Shown here one piece after another: positions 22,983-34,857 of a DNA stretch of 64,000 nt. The notes under the pieces are model-generated. The model saw only the letters and a program-made list of their open reading frames with translations. It was not told the DNA's origin and made no database searches. The position numbers were made by a program, and so were the translations under genes. The stretch comes from Emmonsiellopsis sp. PD_33 (Eukaryota; Ascomycota; Eurotiomycetes; Onygenales; Ajellomycetaceae): contig JANTQF010000197.1 of NCBI GenBank assembly GCA_032988165.1, forward strand, positions 1-64,000, given 5' to 3'. The first letter of the stretch is position 1. Each line of letters opens with the position of its first letter.

Positions 22983-24490
22983 TACATACCCCTAATGTGC
23001 CCTTCCCGTTTCGTTGATAGACTTATTATGGAGTGCGGGAGTGGGCGGAACAAGGTTTTGTCGATATGGGGCGACAGATTTGTTACGAGGTAACGATGAT
23101 ATGCACATGCCCTCCTTGTTTTTATGCCTAAATAATCTTTCACCCATTATTACCCTATTACCCCCCGCATGATAGAAGCCCGGACGGGGCGTGAATATAC
23201 CTCTTCCATGGTTTTGATTTTTGTGTGCGACACTATTAACCTCCGAGGGCTCGTATCGTGGTGACTGGTCGGGATGCAGGCGAGGGCAAGCCGGAAGCGC
23301 CAGGCATCATGTGCAGCCGTGGCTGGCGGGAATCCGGATCGTCACTAGATTAGTTAGTTACATGCAGCACGGGATCATGATCACGATGGGTTTGAATATC
23401 TGGATGTTGGTATTGGCATATTGGGTTACATGGCTACATACATAGTGTTGGGAGCGCTAGAGGATGAATAGGCACATCTGTTAAAATCGAATTGAATAAT
23501 GAACTGAACTGAATAAAATATGAAATATTAACTTCACTAATAAATAGCCCAAGGCCCCCGGAAATCGTTAAATATCCGCCGCTAATTGTAAGTGAGTTCA
23601 GCCTCATCAGGATCTCCGCCCAGCAGCCGTATTTAGTAATTTCGACGTCAAAAACTTTCTTTTCTTCTTCCACCCGCATTCCTGGCCTTGCGGTACGCTG
23701 CGAACCTTGCTGCGAAGAAGCCAGCCAGCTGACCCTGGCAAGCCAGCTATTTTCTGTCTCCCGTCGCTGATGCTCGATCCCGCCACCGCAGCCGCCGCCT
23801 CTTTGTGATACGTTGAGGCGCCGATGTTTCTCTGGTAGCTGCCGACTCGACCCAAGCTGAAGTACCCCGGAAAACACCCAAGGACACCACCAGACGAGAG
23901 TCGCCGCACAGCTCGCATGTCGCAGCTCTAGGTAACTAGTCATAGATCCCAGCACCAGGAGACAGACCACAGACCTCCCTCCGCTCTCATTTGACCTTGG
24001 ACGAACCAACGAAGCTTGCCCGCCTGGCACCGCGCCCGCCAAACCCCTCCTCCCCGTGCACGCGTCAAGCAGTGACGTCGAAATAAGAACCCCGTGTCCT
24101 ACGGCGAGCGTCTTTCCCTTCCCTACCCTCCAAACCCTTCGTGTGTGAGTGCTAGCACCCGACCGAAACACATGCCGTCTTGATACGCCGTGATACAGCT
24201 CGGGCGGCCCAGATCCACTCCCCATCGCCTGGGAGGCGGCTTTTATACTATACCCAGCCGAGTCCGAGTTCGCAGCCTCGAATGGTGTTGCTATCGAGTA
24301 TGATGGGGTCGGGACGTGCTTATGAGGACGATGGTTAGTTCAGCTTGTTCTGTTGTTCCTGTTTCGTGCGCCTTGGTGGGGGGAGGTCGGAGAGAGAACG
24401 CCAATGCGGGATCCATGGCGGCAGGTATGAAGACAGGGGCTTGGCTAGGACGACGTGACGAGGTCAGGATCGGAGAAGACCCGTACCGGA
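22983..24490. other. Long upstream region of the PAS kinase gene
   Basis: About 1.5 kb with no accepted gene. A 263-codon minus-strand open frame (24225-23434) starts with ATG but has no recognisable motif and changes composition abruptly along its length. It is probably promoter and 5' UTR sequence. Confidence 0.45.
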
Positions 24491-27400
24491 ATGGCGGGGG
24501 GCCTATACGGGAGGGACCAGCAGCAATATCTCATCAACCTCGTCGCGGCGGGGAATCTGAATAGAAGAGCCCCTCCGAAAGGATCAAAACAGCTCTGCCT
24601 TGGCAAACATATGAGCAATCTTCAAGGACTTATAACTGACGTATTTGGGACAGGCGAGCCAAGTCCTCTCTCATCTCCCCCAGACCTCCCGTCCGTATCC
24701 TCCAATATGACCATGCCGCGGCATGGAGACCAATCGAGAGGGGCCCTATCACTGCGGACTTCGGACGATACGGATTACTTACAACAGAAAAGGCAATCGA
24801 TGGATGCTGGCTCATCAGAATACGACTATATGGCAAGGTCCGCATTCCCTTGTGCCCCGTGTGCCCTATCTAATCGTGCCGAATAGTTACTCAGGTTGTC
24901 TTCTTGCAGGTCTCCCCTCCTCGAACATGAACACGGACTCGGGCCGTCTGGTTTACAGCGTATAAGGCAACAGCCGTCGTCCCGGGTTCACACTCTACCA
25001 AACACATCGAATTCCTCCTTTACGTCCCTTTCTGCGGCTCGAAGCGTGTCGAACGCCTCCTCGCGGCCTCCGTCCATGTACTTCCCTCCGGAGGGAAGCT
25101 CTCCCGGGCTAGAAGATCTCCATCGCTTCCCTTCCGAGTCTCTCCATTCATTCTCTTTCGCACAGCAATCGGAGGAATTTCTACACAATCGACAAAATAT
25201 ACTAAAGCGATCCATTGATTTCATGAAGGACCGGTTTGGGTTTGCAGCAAGCAACGTTCATCTTGCCAATGCCCAAGCCAGACTGAGCGGGGATACAGAT
25301 ATACAGAGTATGATGGACCTGGTTTCTAGAGCGAATCTCCTAGAGCGGAACGAGAATCAATCCCAACATACTGGATTGGCAGGAGGCCCGCTCACAGGTC
25401 CACCAGACTTGGAAGGGGACAATATTTTTGAAAAAGCCTTTGCGAATAGTAGCCCTTTCCCACCCACCCCCTCAGAACCAGTGACTGAGAATGCGGGTTC
25501 GTTACGGGGACAAACAGACGGGTCTCGTCTGCTGAGCCCCGGTGCGGATGATCGCATCATGCCCCAGCCTCAGAAAAGGGGTCTGAGATCTATCCCTTCA
25601 TCAAGGCGTGTTAGTCTAAAACGGACATATACCGACTTGGGCTCCATTTCGCTTCAAAATAAACTCACAGAGGCTCTAGCTCAGCCATACTCCGCTGGCG
25701 AATTTACCGTTTCTCCGACCGGTCTATCGTCCTATGGTCTGGGTGGCGGTACCCCAAGTGTCCATACCCACAGCAGTAAATGGTCGCCTGTTTCGCAGGC
25801 CGTGTTTACGACAGAGGCACAACCAGGATGGACCATCCTTGCGGCAAATGACCTTGCGTGTCTAGTCTTTGGTGTGACGCAGGGAGAAGTCAGGAAGCTG
25901 AGCATTTTGGATCTGGTACAAAAGGAACGAAGGCAGTGGCTGGAATCCAAGTTGCGAAATACTGGGGTATCCGATTCGCCTGATAAGTCGAGGATAATAA
26001 ACCCACGATCATTGGGTATGGGAAACGGTGTTACTGCCCAGCTGCTCAGTAAACCTCCCTCACGCGAAACGAACCCCCGAAGATCACAGACTGAAAACGG
26101 CGGCTATACTCGTCCTCGAGCTGCGAAGAGCCCGAACCATTCGGCTAAGAAGTCTCGAGGCGTCCTACTATGTGGCGACGTTGTCCCGATCCGAAAACGA
26201 AACGGAGTTACTGGATCCGCAAGTGTTTGGGTTATGGAAAAACGAGGCGGCTTGATTTGGGTCTTGGAAGAAATCGTCGAAAACACTGCTCGCCTGCGTT
26301 TCGACGACAACGAGCTGTTAGTTGAAAGTAAAGGCGATGTAGAGGCAATCTGGGGCAGAAACTTGGTGAACCCAGGCACGCCGATGACAGAGCTTCTTCC
26401 AAATGTCCCACGACGCCAGACCGAAAATGGGAGGGAGGACAATTTCTCCAGGATCGCTCAGCAGAAATATTTTACTGCTTTGACGGGCAACGAAGCTTCC
26501 ATCCCCGTTACCATTGCAGAAACCTCTGTTCCCCGCGAGCTGCGGATCTCTCATTTCCCTCATGTTGCCGGAATTGTTGTTTTATCCGCGACGACGTTAA
26601 ATGTTATTAGCGCCAATTCCGTTTTTTCCGCTGCACTTTTTGGCCAGGAACATCCAAAAGGATTTAGGATTACAGATCTGATCCCGCATTTTGACGAATT
26701 CCTTAGCATTTTGAGTGAAGAGGATAATGTCCCCTTGATAGATGGCATGGTGATACCCGAACATAGTTTTCGAAGAGCCCGGGCTCTCTCCGTCCTTCGG
26801 GACGGTAAATCGAATGCAGCATCGTTATTCCTAAGACCCTCTGGTCTTCCGGCTCGCCACCGTGACGGCGCAGAAATTATGGTCGACGTACAAATGCGAG
26901 TCGTTAAAAGCGAAACAATTTTCCCCGGAAATCAACGACCTACTTCCACTGAGGACCAAGTGCGAGATGACGAAAGGGGGATGCCTGTTGCTGTTACTGA
27001 GGTTGTCTATGCGTTATGGATAACTTACTCCCGGCAACTTCATTCTATACTCCAGGACCCCGACCAATTTACCAAACCGCTGGTACCCCATCCCAGCACA
27101 GCCCCCTCCCCTGGCCAACGGTCACCCACACTTCCACCTACCGAATTGCCACGATTAGAATCACCTTCAATCGATAACCAGGCTCAACTATCACTTTTGA
27201 CCCAACAGCTGAGCGAAGCCGCATCGGAACCCCTCACCGATAAGCCTGTGCAGCCAGTGCCTGAACTAAAATCAATCGTAGCCGCGAAAAAAGAGCTGCC
27301 CAAAAAGAAATCGATATCGGAATACGTGATCCTTGAGGAGATGGGCCAGGGTGCCTACGGACAAGTCAAACTAGCCCGTTGCAAGAGAAACCCGGAGAAG

Positions 27401-28237
27401 AAGGTGGTGCTCAAGTACGTTACGAAGAAGCGAATTTTGGTCGACACTTGGACGAGAGACCGTCGTCTCGGAACTGTTCCGTTGGAAATTCATGTTCTTG
27501 ATTACTTGCGGCGGGATGGTTTGAAGCACCCTAATATCGTTGAGATGGAGGGTTTCTTTGAGGACGATGTCAACTACTACATCGAGATGGTCCCACATGG
27601 GCTTCCTGGAATGGATCTGTTTGACTATATTGAACTGCGGTCGAATATGGATGAGAACGAGTGTCGGAATATCTTCTATCAGGTTGTTGATGCGATTCAT
27701 CATCTGCATACGAAGGCCAATGTTGTGCACCGGGATATCAAAGATGAGAATGTCATTCTTGACGGCGAGGGGAGGATCAAGTTGATCGACTTTGGAAGTG
27801 CGGCGTACATCAACAAGGGGCCATTTGACGTCTTCGTTGGAACGATAGGTAAGATATTGCCCGTCACCCTCACACAACAAGACCGCTTCTACAAAGTTTA
27901 CCCATTTCAATCTTAAATTATATGCTAATTTCTATCTCTAGACTACGCCGCCCCCGAAGTCCTCCAAGGAAAATCCTACGGCGGCAAAGAACAAGACGTC
28001 TGGGCCCTCGGAATCCTCCTTTACACGATCGTCTACAAAGAAAACCCATTCTACAACATCGACGAAATCCTCGACCACCCATTGCGTGTCCCTTTCCTCC
28101 CGTTCTCAGAAGAGTGCATCGACCTCATTCGCAAAATGCTCGATCGCGACGTCCACTCCCGACTCACTATTGAAGAGGTCATTCAGCACCCGTGGATGGC
28201 GCCGGCGGCAGTGGCGGAAGGTAGAGAGGGGAATTAG
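24491..28237 (+). CDS. PAS-domain protein kinase (PASK/Psk1-Psk2 family)
   Basis: Three exons (24491-24837, 24910-27848, 27942-28237) give 1193 residues. In yeast, PAS kinases phosphorylate Ugp1, glycogen synthase and translation factors, steering glucose use. A Ser/Pro-rich N-terminus is followed by PAS-like domains at about 410-480 (GWTILAANDLACLVFGV) and 655-740 (GIVVLSATTLNVISANSVF). The kinase domain is about 919-1185: GQGAYGQVKLAR, KKVVLKYVTK (Lys), VVHRDIKDENV (catalytic loop), LIDFGSAA (DFG), YAAPEVL and DVWALGILLYTIVY. All catalytic residues are present. Intron 2 lies between GTI and DYAAPE of the activation loop. Intron 1 has a poor donor (GTCCGC at 24838). GTGTGC at 24859 keeps the same frame and would add seven residues. 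A start at 24455 is also in frame. Confidence 0.9.
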
Positions 28238-29884
28238 TTGATTCAGCGTTTCACCAACCACTGCCGCTACCTATATATATATATACCCTTGCGGACGCCT
28301 TGTTTTGCTATTGGAAGAGCCTCCTTATCTTTTTCTTCTCCATTTTCGATACGTCTCATAATGAACGAACCCTTTTTGCAACGGCATACCACGTATATAT
28401 TTCCCATTTTTAGTTTTCTTTCGTTTTCCTTTTCCTTTTTTTTTTCAATACCACGAATACAACGATTATAAGCTCAAGCTTTTTTTTTTTTTTTTTAGAA
28501 AAATGCCCTCCCCCTTCCGTGTTTCTCTTTTCATGTTTCAACGATATATAAACGGCAACGGATATATTTCTTTGTTTTGATAACAGACTGTCTGTTGATT
28601 CTCCCCTTTTTCGCCCCTCTGCGACGTGATGCGATCCGGTTTGTTTCGGAGCCGGATGGATGGATGGACTAAGGGTAGGGTTTTGAAAAACATCACTCGA
28701 TATCCCCGCGCCTATTTCTCCTTGGTTCCTTTGGCATAGCTGGCATGTTACTTTCTCTTTTTTTTTGGTTGTTCCAATGGTGTTTGGCAGGGGGGATTTT
28801 CTCATGTGTATTTAATGTATATACCTAACTGACAAACTACTTTATGATATCTATTTATCCATCTTCTTCTTTTACATGTAAGAGGGGAGGGTATTACAAT
28901 ACTAGGAATGTTATTTGTTCTGACTTTTTTTTTTTTTTTTCCTTTTTGCTGTCTCCCCTCCCCTGGGTCCGAGTGAGTGGGTGATTTGAGTGACAGGGGT
29001 TCATGATACATTATATACTAGTTACTGTTTGGGATTTAGATAGAGTTAAGTGAGTGGGGGACTTATTGTTCTGGAATGCACCTCCTCCCCTCTCTTTTTC
29101 TCTGTTCTTCGCCACGAAGCTTTTTATTTACGGGAAGAAGTGGGAGGAGGGGATGGGCGGGTAGAGTGGATAATTAGTTTCATTGACAGGGCGAAAAATG
29201 CCAAAGAAATAGACAGGGATGGGAGGGATTTTTCTGATTGGTGTCATTCATTTACCGGGCAATTAATATATGATTGAGGTTTATGGGTGTTGGGTACATA
29301 GAGAGGTTTGTTTGCTCCGTGGAGTTTGAATGTTAAGATGTTAGGTAATTAACATACATAGTAGTTACTCATACCTTCATACTCTGTAAATGACCCACTC
29401 GGCAATAGTAACTTACATTAAATATACATCAAGCCTATAAGTTAAGTGTTTATTTCTGTTATTTCCTCTCTGTTCTCTGTTGCTACTAATTATCAATAGT
29501 TGTGTCATTTCTGAGATAAGGACAATGTTGGTGATCAATTGAGGGCTATCCATGCCACAACTAAGATAGTTAGGGAGGATACTACAATGTTGAGCTATTC
29601 CATTACCAACCGGGTCTGGGTGAGTGGGGTGAGCTATCCTGGCTCCTCTCTGGTTATCCCATCCCCTCATCTGTACTGTGGAGGTTTCGGCAAAACCAGC
29701 CATGGTTTTGAAGATACAAGAGGATCTCCAGCCACTGAAGGGTGGGGTAAATTTCCTGCCTTGTTAACCTTATTTATTCCTCACACCTGCTAGTATTGTT
29801 GATCAGGACGGGGTTATAGTAATTCTAGCCAGCTACCCGATTAAGAACTTGAAGCTATTACTGCCCCTTCAATAAACAATAAAG
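28238..29884. other. Convergent 3' intergenic region with homopolymer runs
   Basis: It holds the 3' UTR of the kinase and the 3' side of the next minus gene. T-runs lie at about 28436-28445, 28480-28496, 28758-28767 and 28926-28940, with an AT repeat near 28273. No coding signal recognised. The stretch 29290-29880 looks AT-leaning and structureless. Confidence 0.45.
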
Positions 29885-30897
29885 TCACGCTGGTACTAAC
29901 CCTATGAAAGCCAATGCTCTGCTTGCATCCTCCCTCAGCGCATTCAAATTCAAATCAAAGACATCATCAGAATTCCGCCCCTGAGCAACGGTAGTATCCC
30001 CAAAAAGCATACCCCTCGTAAACGATATCGCCTGTGTAGCCGCTTGCTGCGCTGGCGGTGTCGGGAAGACGGTTAACTGTTGACTTACCGTGGGAATCCC
30101 ATTCGCATCCATACTGTAAAGCTCCGCAACGCCGCTGACCTGATTCGTGTTTGCAACGAGCTCCCAGCGGAGAATCGCGGCGCCGATGACTGTTCCTTTC
30201 CCCCCGACTAGCCACAGGCTCATATCATCACGAAGCCTGGCCAACGACTCTGGCCAGCAGGATCCAATCACGAATATCGGCATGCGCTGGTTATTGGCGC
30301 GTATCATGAGGTCTGGTTCCTTCCAGGCGCCAGTGTATGGATTACCGGGGGATGGGAAGTCGATCGCTGCATAGTATCTTATATATCAGGGGACTAGAGC
30401 TATTTGAATGGAGCAAGGGCCTGATGGTGGACTTATTTACTCGTTCCCACCTGGGTACTCAAATGACGAAGTTCATCAAGAGTCAAAAGGCCCGTTGAGA
30501 GCCACCGGGCCATTTCGTGAAGTATCCACCCCTGATGGCAGTCGTGGATTTCTGTGGGCATCATTCGGATCCATATGGTTGATGTTGCTGGGTTGTAGTT
30601 TTTCCTGGAGGAATGAGTTTACGAACTAAGCAGTGGAGGCTGGAGAATATAGATTTGGATGCGGTTATCTTACCTTGGTGAGCGGTGTTCGGTTTCCTCG
30701 TCAAGCTGCTTTAAGACACCTGTGCTCCAAGCTGGAGGGACCTGGGTATAGATAATTTCTTGATGATGGCTTGCATTTAGAATTGAATTCAAGGCATGGT
30801 CGTGGAATTGATCTTTATCGTTAAATGTTGTTGCAGGTAGGGAAAACTGAGGGGTGTGGCCTGATGAGGGCTGGATGTTGGTTGTGGGCACTGTCAT
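29885..30897 (-). CDS. Orphan protein resembling a degenerate PD-(D/E)XK nuclease-fold family
   Basis: Exons 30897-30674, 30604-30441 and 30366-29885 (introns 69 and 74 bp) give 289 residues. I recognise no exact family. The core of exon 3 reads GAWKEPDLMIRANNQRMPIFVIGSCWPES, then RLRDDMSLWLVGGKGTVIGAAIL (given in parts). This matches the layout of a large group of fungal and bacterial Uma2/PD-(D/E)XK-like proteins: K.PD (metal-binding Asp), then a strand that normally reads VIEVG, then a helix with a Leu-x-x-Asp-x-x-x-Trp-Leu pattern. In this gene the key Glu of VIEVG is missing (VIGS), so nuclease activity is doubtful. Exon 2 (TSTIWIRMMPTEIHDCH) has no known motif. An upstream TTG start was rejected in favour of the ATG. 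Moderate confidence that it is expressed. Confidence 0.55.
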
Positions 30898-32583
30898 ATT
30901 GTTTGAGAGAATATTTCCAGACAATATATATTAGTTACGTGTAAGAACATGTGTATACAGATAGTAGTAGCCCTTCTAACGGGAGAGAGCAGTGAAGCAC
31001 TTAGGAGACCACTGTCCATGTTAGGATTATGGGGGATTATGGTGATGATGTAAACTGCCGGAACTTTGTTTTCTACACACAAACCCTGCTGGAATCCTGC
31101 AAGTGATTTTCTTATCTGATGAGCCGTCTACATAGATTGCTCTTGGGGATATAGATTAGTAGGGGTATATAAAGGAACTTGCTTGAGAAAGCAGCTGCCA
31201 AGTTGGATGTGCCGCGTAGTAGATATCAAATGCATTTGCCTTGTCACAGACGGTGCCCTTTGGACTTTTAAACACAGTGATCTATTTTTGAAAGGCTCAC
31301 TCTTGTTTTATTGAGAGGGCTGGATTAAGAATCTCATAGGAGCAGATTTACATCAATTTGCGAAATTGTTACTAGTAGTAGTTTCAAGTTGTAGAGAAAG
31401 TGGGTGGGTTTGTTGCTGTTTAAGGATAGGATGGTAAATAGATCAAGCCATTCCAAGCAAGATGACAGGATCACTGCCATTATTATTTTAATATTATCAA
31501 TTTTACCCTTCGTAGGAACTCTTTGGTGAATTAATTGTTCTGATATTTCGCATTCAAGGTCTCTAGCCACTCAAAGTGGAGTCGTAGTTAATAAATTACG
31601 ATTTTTCAACTAGTTATTTATGGAGTTCACTAGTGGCGACTTATCGATAAGAGCGGGCAGACATCCAGGCGCGGGGAAGACTCGGCCAGACAGCAAAGTG
31701 GGTGGAAGCATGATATTATTACTATTATTAAATAAAGAAATAAAGAGATACACTGGAAATAAACAACAATACAAGGCAGGGAACCCCGAGGAATACCCAG
31801 CAGGCCGGACAATAGAGCAGGCTGGCCGGTTGAGCGTGACAATCAATGACAGCAGAATCGCCAACTTTTTCCAGTTGGTATTTCTGTATTCCCCGCCTGA
31901 CTGGTAACTATCTATCTTCCTCTGGGTCTGTGACTGGCTGTGGTTGGCTGCTGTCCTGCTGATATCAGCGATGCCATCCCCTCCATCTCCATCCCCATCC
32001 CCATCTCCAACTCCAGCTCCAACTCTATCCCCATCATGAGCTCGCTGGCCCTCACCTGCCACTGACAGCTGCCTCCATCACCCTCCACCATCTACCGGTG
32101 TCGACCCTTGGTTCGTCCTCCCGGCTGGTTCGGTACCGCTGTTGCTTGCGGAGTCGTGAGACACCTCTGACCTCACCATCCTCTCCTCCTCTGCCCTGTC
32201 CTGAGTCCCGACAACCTGCCCTCGCCTTTGATAAGATACTCTGTCCGTGGTCGGTCTGAGTCTTGCTGGGTCTCGTTTCCTTGCCTCTGCTACTACTCAG
32301 CTCCGTGGCTAGAGCGTCTCCCGGCTCTTCCTGGTCATGTTGTATACCGGAGATTGCCATTGACATCCCGCCTGGGCTAACGCTCGAGGCCGTGTACACC
32401 AGTGGTTCCTCAGTTCTTTTCTCTACGGCTACTTATACTTCTATTTACCTATCTTACTTTTCATAGTATCGAGCGGGTTTCGGTCTTCATTTGCCAACCT
32501 GGTCGTCCTTTGTTGTTCTGTTTACCTTACTACCTCCCTCCTTGCTCCCCACCGTGGTTGACCCATCTACATTACCTCTCACA
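30898..32583. other. Long upstream region of the F-box gene
   Basis: No gene called. It contains the 5' side of the minus-strand orphan and the promoter and leader of the plus-strand F-box gene. A TCCATCCCCATC-type low-complexity tract (about 31972-32034) generates a Gly/Asp-rich open frame on the minus strand that I do not believe. Confidence 0.45.
31972..32034. repeat. CCATCC/CCATCT imperfect hexamer repeat
   Basis: An imperfect tandem run of CCATCCC, CCATCTC and AACTCC-like units lies about 600 bp upstream of the F-box start codon. Confidence 0.7.
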
Positions 32584-34857
32584 ATGGCTTCAATACTTCC
32601 GGACGAGCTGGTGGAAACGCCGGGGATGGCTACACCAATTAGTACAGGGTCCGACGATAGCCAGTCACCCTCCCCTCCAAAACTCAAGGGTCACAAGAGG
32701 GTCCTTCACGGCCTGCAACGCATTGCATCGAGCCCTTCCCTCGTGAAAAGCGGCAGGCAACGCTCCTCCTCTCTAAGTTCCCGTCGACTGGGAAAAGGAT
32801 CGATGTCCTGTGTCTCTCTTGGTTCATCATCCTATGGCCAATGTTTTGCAAACCCAAACTCCTCGCAAGCCTATCCTTCCCAATCAACCATCCCTCCCAC
32901 TTCCCACGATCCAACGACACATAATGAGAACGACGCTTCCATTCGAGTGGTCGAAGCAGACGCTGCTGCCGCTGTTAACTGTCCGCCAACCTCAGTACCC
33001 CTTCCCCGGGATATAAGGCCGACGTCGAGAGGGACTGTTTTGATAAGCCAGGAGGAAGTGTATGAATATATAAGCGAAATGTGGGATCTACCCTCGAAAG
33101 GGCTTCCAAAGCCACAGTTTGAGTTCTGGGCGGATATGCCCGAGGAAATAAAAATGGCCATTCTGCAATACCTATCCCCCAAGGATCTTTTTGTCTGTGC
33201 ACGCGTGTCGAAGTCGTGGAACGCAATGTGTTTTGATGGGCAGTTATGGGCGAGATTGGATACCTCGTCTTACTACACTGATATACCAGGCGAGGCCTTG
33301 GTTAAGGTCATGACTGCTGCGGGACCATTCCTGAAGGATTTGAATTTACGAGGCTGTACGCAGCTGAAGTCTGCATGGATGACGGATGGGGAACGCATAT
33401 CTAATGCCTGCCGGAATCTAGAAAATATCTGCATCAAGGATTCCAGAATCGACCGGACTACGCTCCATTGCCTGCTACGGAAAAATCCCAAATTGGTCCA
33501 TATCGATGTCTCAGGACTGTCCTCAGACATAGTAAACAGCTCCACTATGAAAATTGTTGCCCAGAAATGTCCCAACTTGGAGCTGCTGGACATCTCATGG
33601 TGCAAGGGGGTTGATTCAAGGGGGCTCAGAAAGATCATCACCTCCTGCCACCAACTTCGAGATCTTCGGGTCAACGAGCTTTCGGGTTTTGATAACCATT
33701 TCTTATTGAATGAGATATTTACAGCAAATAGCTTGGAGAGACTGATTCTCTCTCACTGTTCCTCATTGACGGATGCGAGCTTGAAAATTCTCACGCAGGG
33801 GATTGACCCGGTGATAGACGTCCTAACGGACCGTGCCATCGTCCCCCCCCGAAAATTGAAACATTTAGATTTATCACGCTGCCGTGGTTTGAGCGATGCC
33901 GGGATCAGGGCTCTGGCTCATAATGTCCCGGAGCTGGAGGGCCTGCAACTCTCTCATTGCCCGAATTTAGGGGATGAGGCACTCCTAGAAGTCCTCCACA
34001 CCACACCATTCCTTTCGCATATTGATCTCGAAGAACTGGAGAATTTGACAAACCATTTCCTTATTGAATTGTCAAAGGCTCCATGTGCCGCAAACCTCGA
34101 ACATATGAACCTTAGTTACTGTGAGAAGTTGGGCGACACGGGGATGTTGCGGCTGCTAAAGAACTGTCCTCGTCTTCGATCTCTCGACCTCGACAACACA
34201 CAAATCTCCGATCTCACAATTATTGAAATCTGCACCCAAGCCCGCAGACGAGGGTTCGGAAATAGCTTTCCTCGTCCCGGGTTCCGCATTGCCGTTTTCG
34301 ACTGTGGCAAGGTCACCTGGGCTGGTGTTCGCGAGGTGCTATCCAGCAACACGTCTGTGCCGCGCATTACTGATCTCCCTCTTGCGAAATCATCCGACCA
34401 GCCCAGGCACTTCTTGTTCCCTGTGTCCATATCTACGGATCTCTCTCGATATTCGTCCTCATCTGGCGCTGCTACTCCAGCCACCACCAGCAACGCCTCA
34501 ACTCCACCTCCACCACCATCCCCTAGTTCCACGATCCTCTACCCAAAAGAAATAATCGAAATGAAATGCTTCTACGGATGGCAGATGACAGTCAACGAAC
34601 ACACGAAGCGCGTACTACGGGGTAATCTCGCTGCCGCAATGCGACTAGAGCGCAAGTGGGCTGATTATATGATGGCCAACGAGGAGGCGGGCGCCGGGAG
34701 CGCCGGTGCTAGACGCAGACGACGGAGAGCGAGGGAGGTGGAGAGGATGTATAATGACGAGGACAGTGATGATGAGGCTGTTTATGGGCCTACTGGGCTT
34801 GCGCCACTGGGTGGCAGGAGGAGGAGGGCTAGGAGCGGGGGGTGTGTGGTTATGTGA
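32584..34857 (+). CDS. F-box/leucine-rich-repeat protein with C-terminal CaaX box
   Basis: A single exon of 757 residues; the longer open frame upstream starts at TTG, so I used the first ATG (MASILPDELVETPG). After a Ser/Pro-rich N-terminus comes an F-box at about 180-226 (MPEEIKMAILQYLSPKDLFVCARVSKSWNAM), then roughly ten cysteine-containing LRRs (about 240-590) with the typical L..L.LS.C..L.D.GL pattern, for example LEHMNLSYCEKLGDTGML. F-box/LRR proteins are substrate receptors of SCF ubiquitin ligases; Grr1 and animal FBXL2/FBXL20 are of this type. A Ser/Thr/Pro stretch and a basic KKR-like Arg block (RRRRRRAREVE) precede the end, GGCVVM, a CaaX prenylation signal. I infer a membrane-anchored SCF receptor. 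Which fungal orthologue (Grr1 or another FBXL) is not settled. Confidence 0.88.
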   Translation: MASILPDELVETPGMATPISTGSDDSQSPSPPKLKGHKRVLHGLQRIASSPSLVKSGRQRSSSLSSRRLGKGSMSCVSLGSSSYGQCFANPNSSQAYPSQSTIPPTSHDPTTHNENDASIRVVEADAAAAVNCPPTSVPLPRDIRPTSRGTVLISQEEVYEYISEMWDLPSKGLPKPQFEFWADMPEEIKMAILQYLSPKDLFVCARVSKSWNAMCFDGQLWARLDTSSYYTDIPGEALVKVMTAAGPFLKDLNLRGCTQLKSAWMTDGERISNACRNLENICIKDSRIDRTTLHCLLRKNPKLVHIDVSGLSSDIVNSSTMKIVAQKCPNLELLDISWCKGVDSRGLRKIITSCHQLRDLRVNELSGFDNHFLLNEIFTANSLERLILSHCSSLTDASLKILTQGIDPVIDVLTDRAIVPPRKLKHLDLSRCRGLSDAGIRALAHNVPELEGLQLSHCPNLGDEALLEVLHTTPFLSHIDLEELENLTNHFLIELSKAPCAANLEHMNLSYCEKLGDTGMLRLLKNCPRLRSLDLDNTQISDLTIIEICTQARRRGFGNSFPRPGFRIAVFDCGKVTWAGVREVLSSNTSVPRITDLPLAKSSDQPRHFLFPVSISTDLSRYSSSSGAATPATTSNASTPPPPPSPSSTILYPKEIIEMKCFYGWQMTVNEHTKRVLRGNLAAAMRLERKWADYMMANEEAGAGSAGARRRRRRAREVERMYNDEDSDDEAVYGPTGLAPLGGRRRRARSGGCVVM

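Noticed and set aside
23434..24225. 263-codon minus-strand open frame upstream of the PAS kinase
   Set aside because: It has an ATG but no recognisable domain, and its composition changes from GC-rich to AT-rich midway. It lies in the kinase promoter.
31610..32062. Gly/Asp-repeat protein on the minus strand
   Set aside because: It is produced by the CCATCC-type low-complexity tract; the rest is unpatterned.
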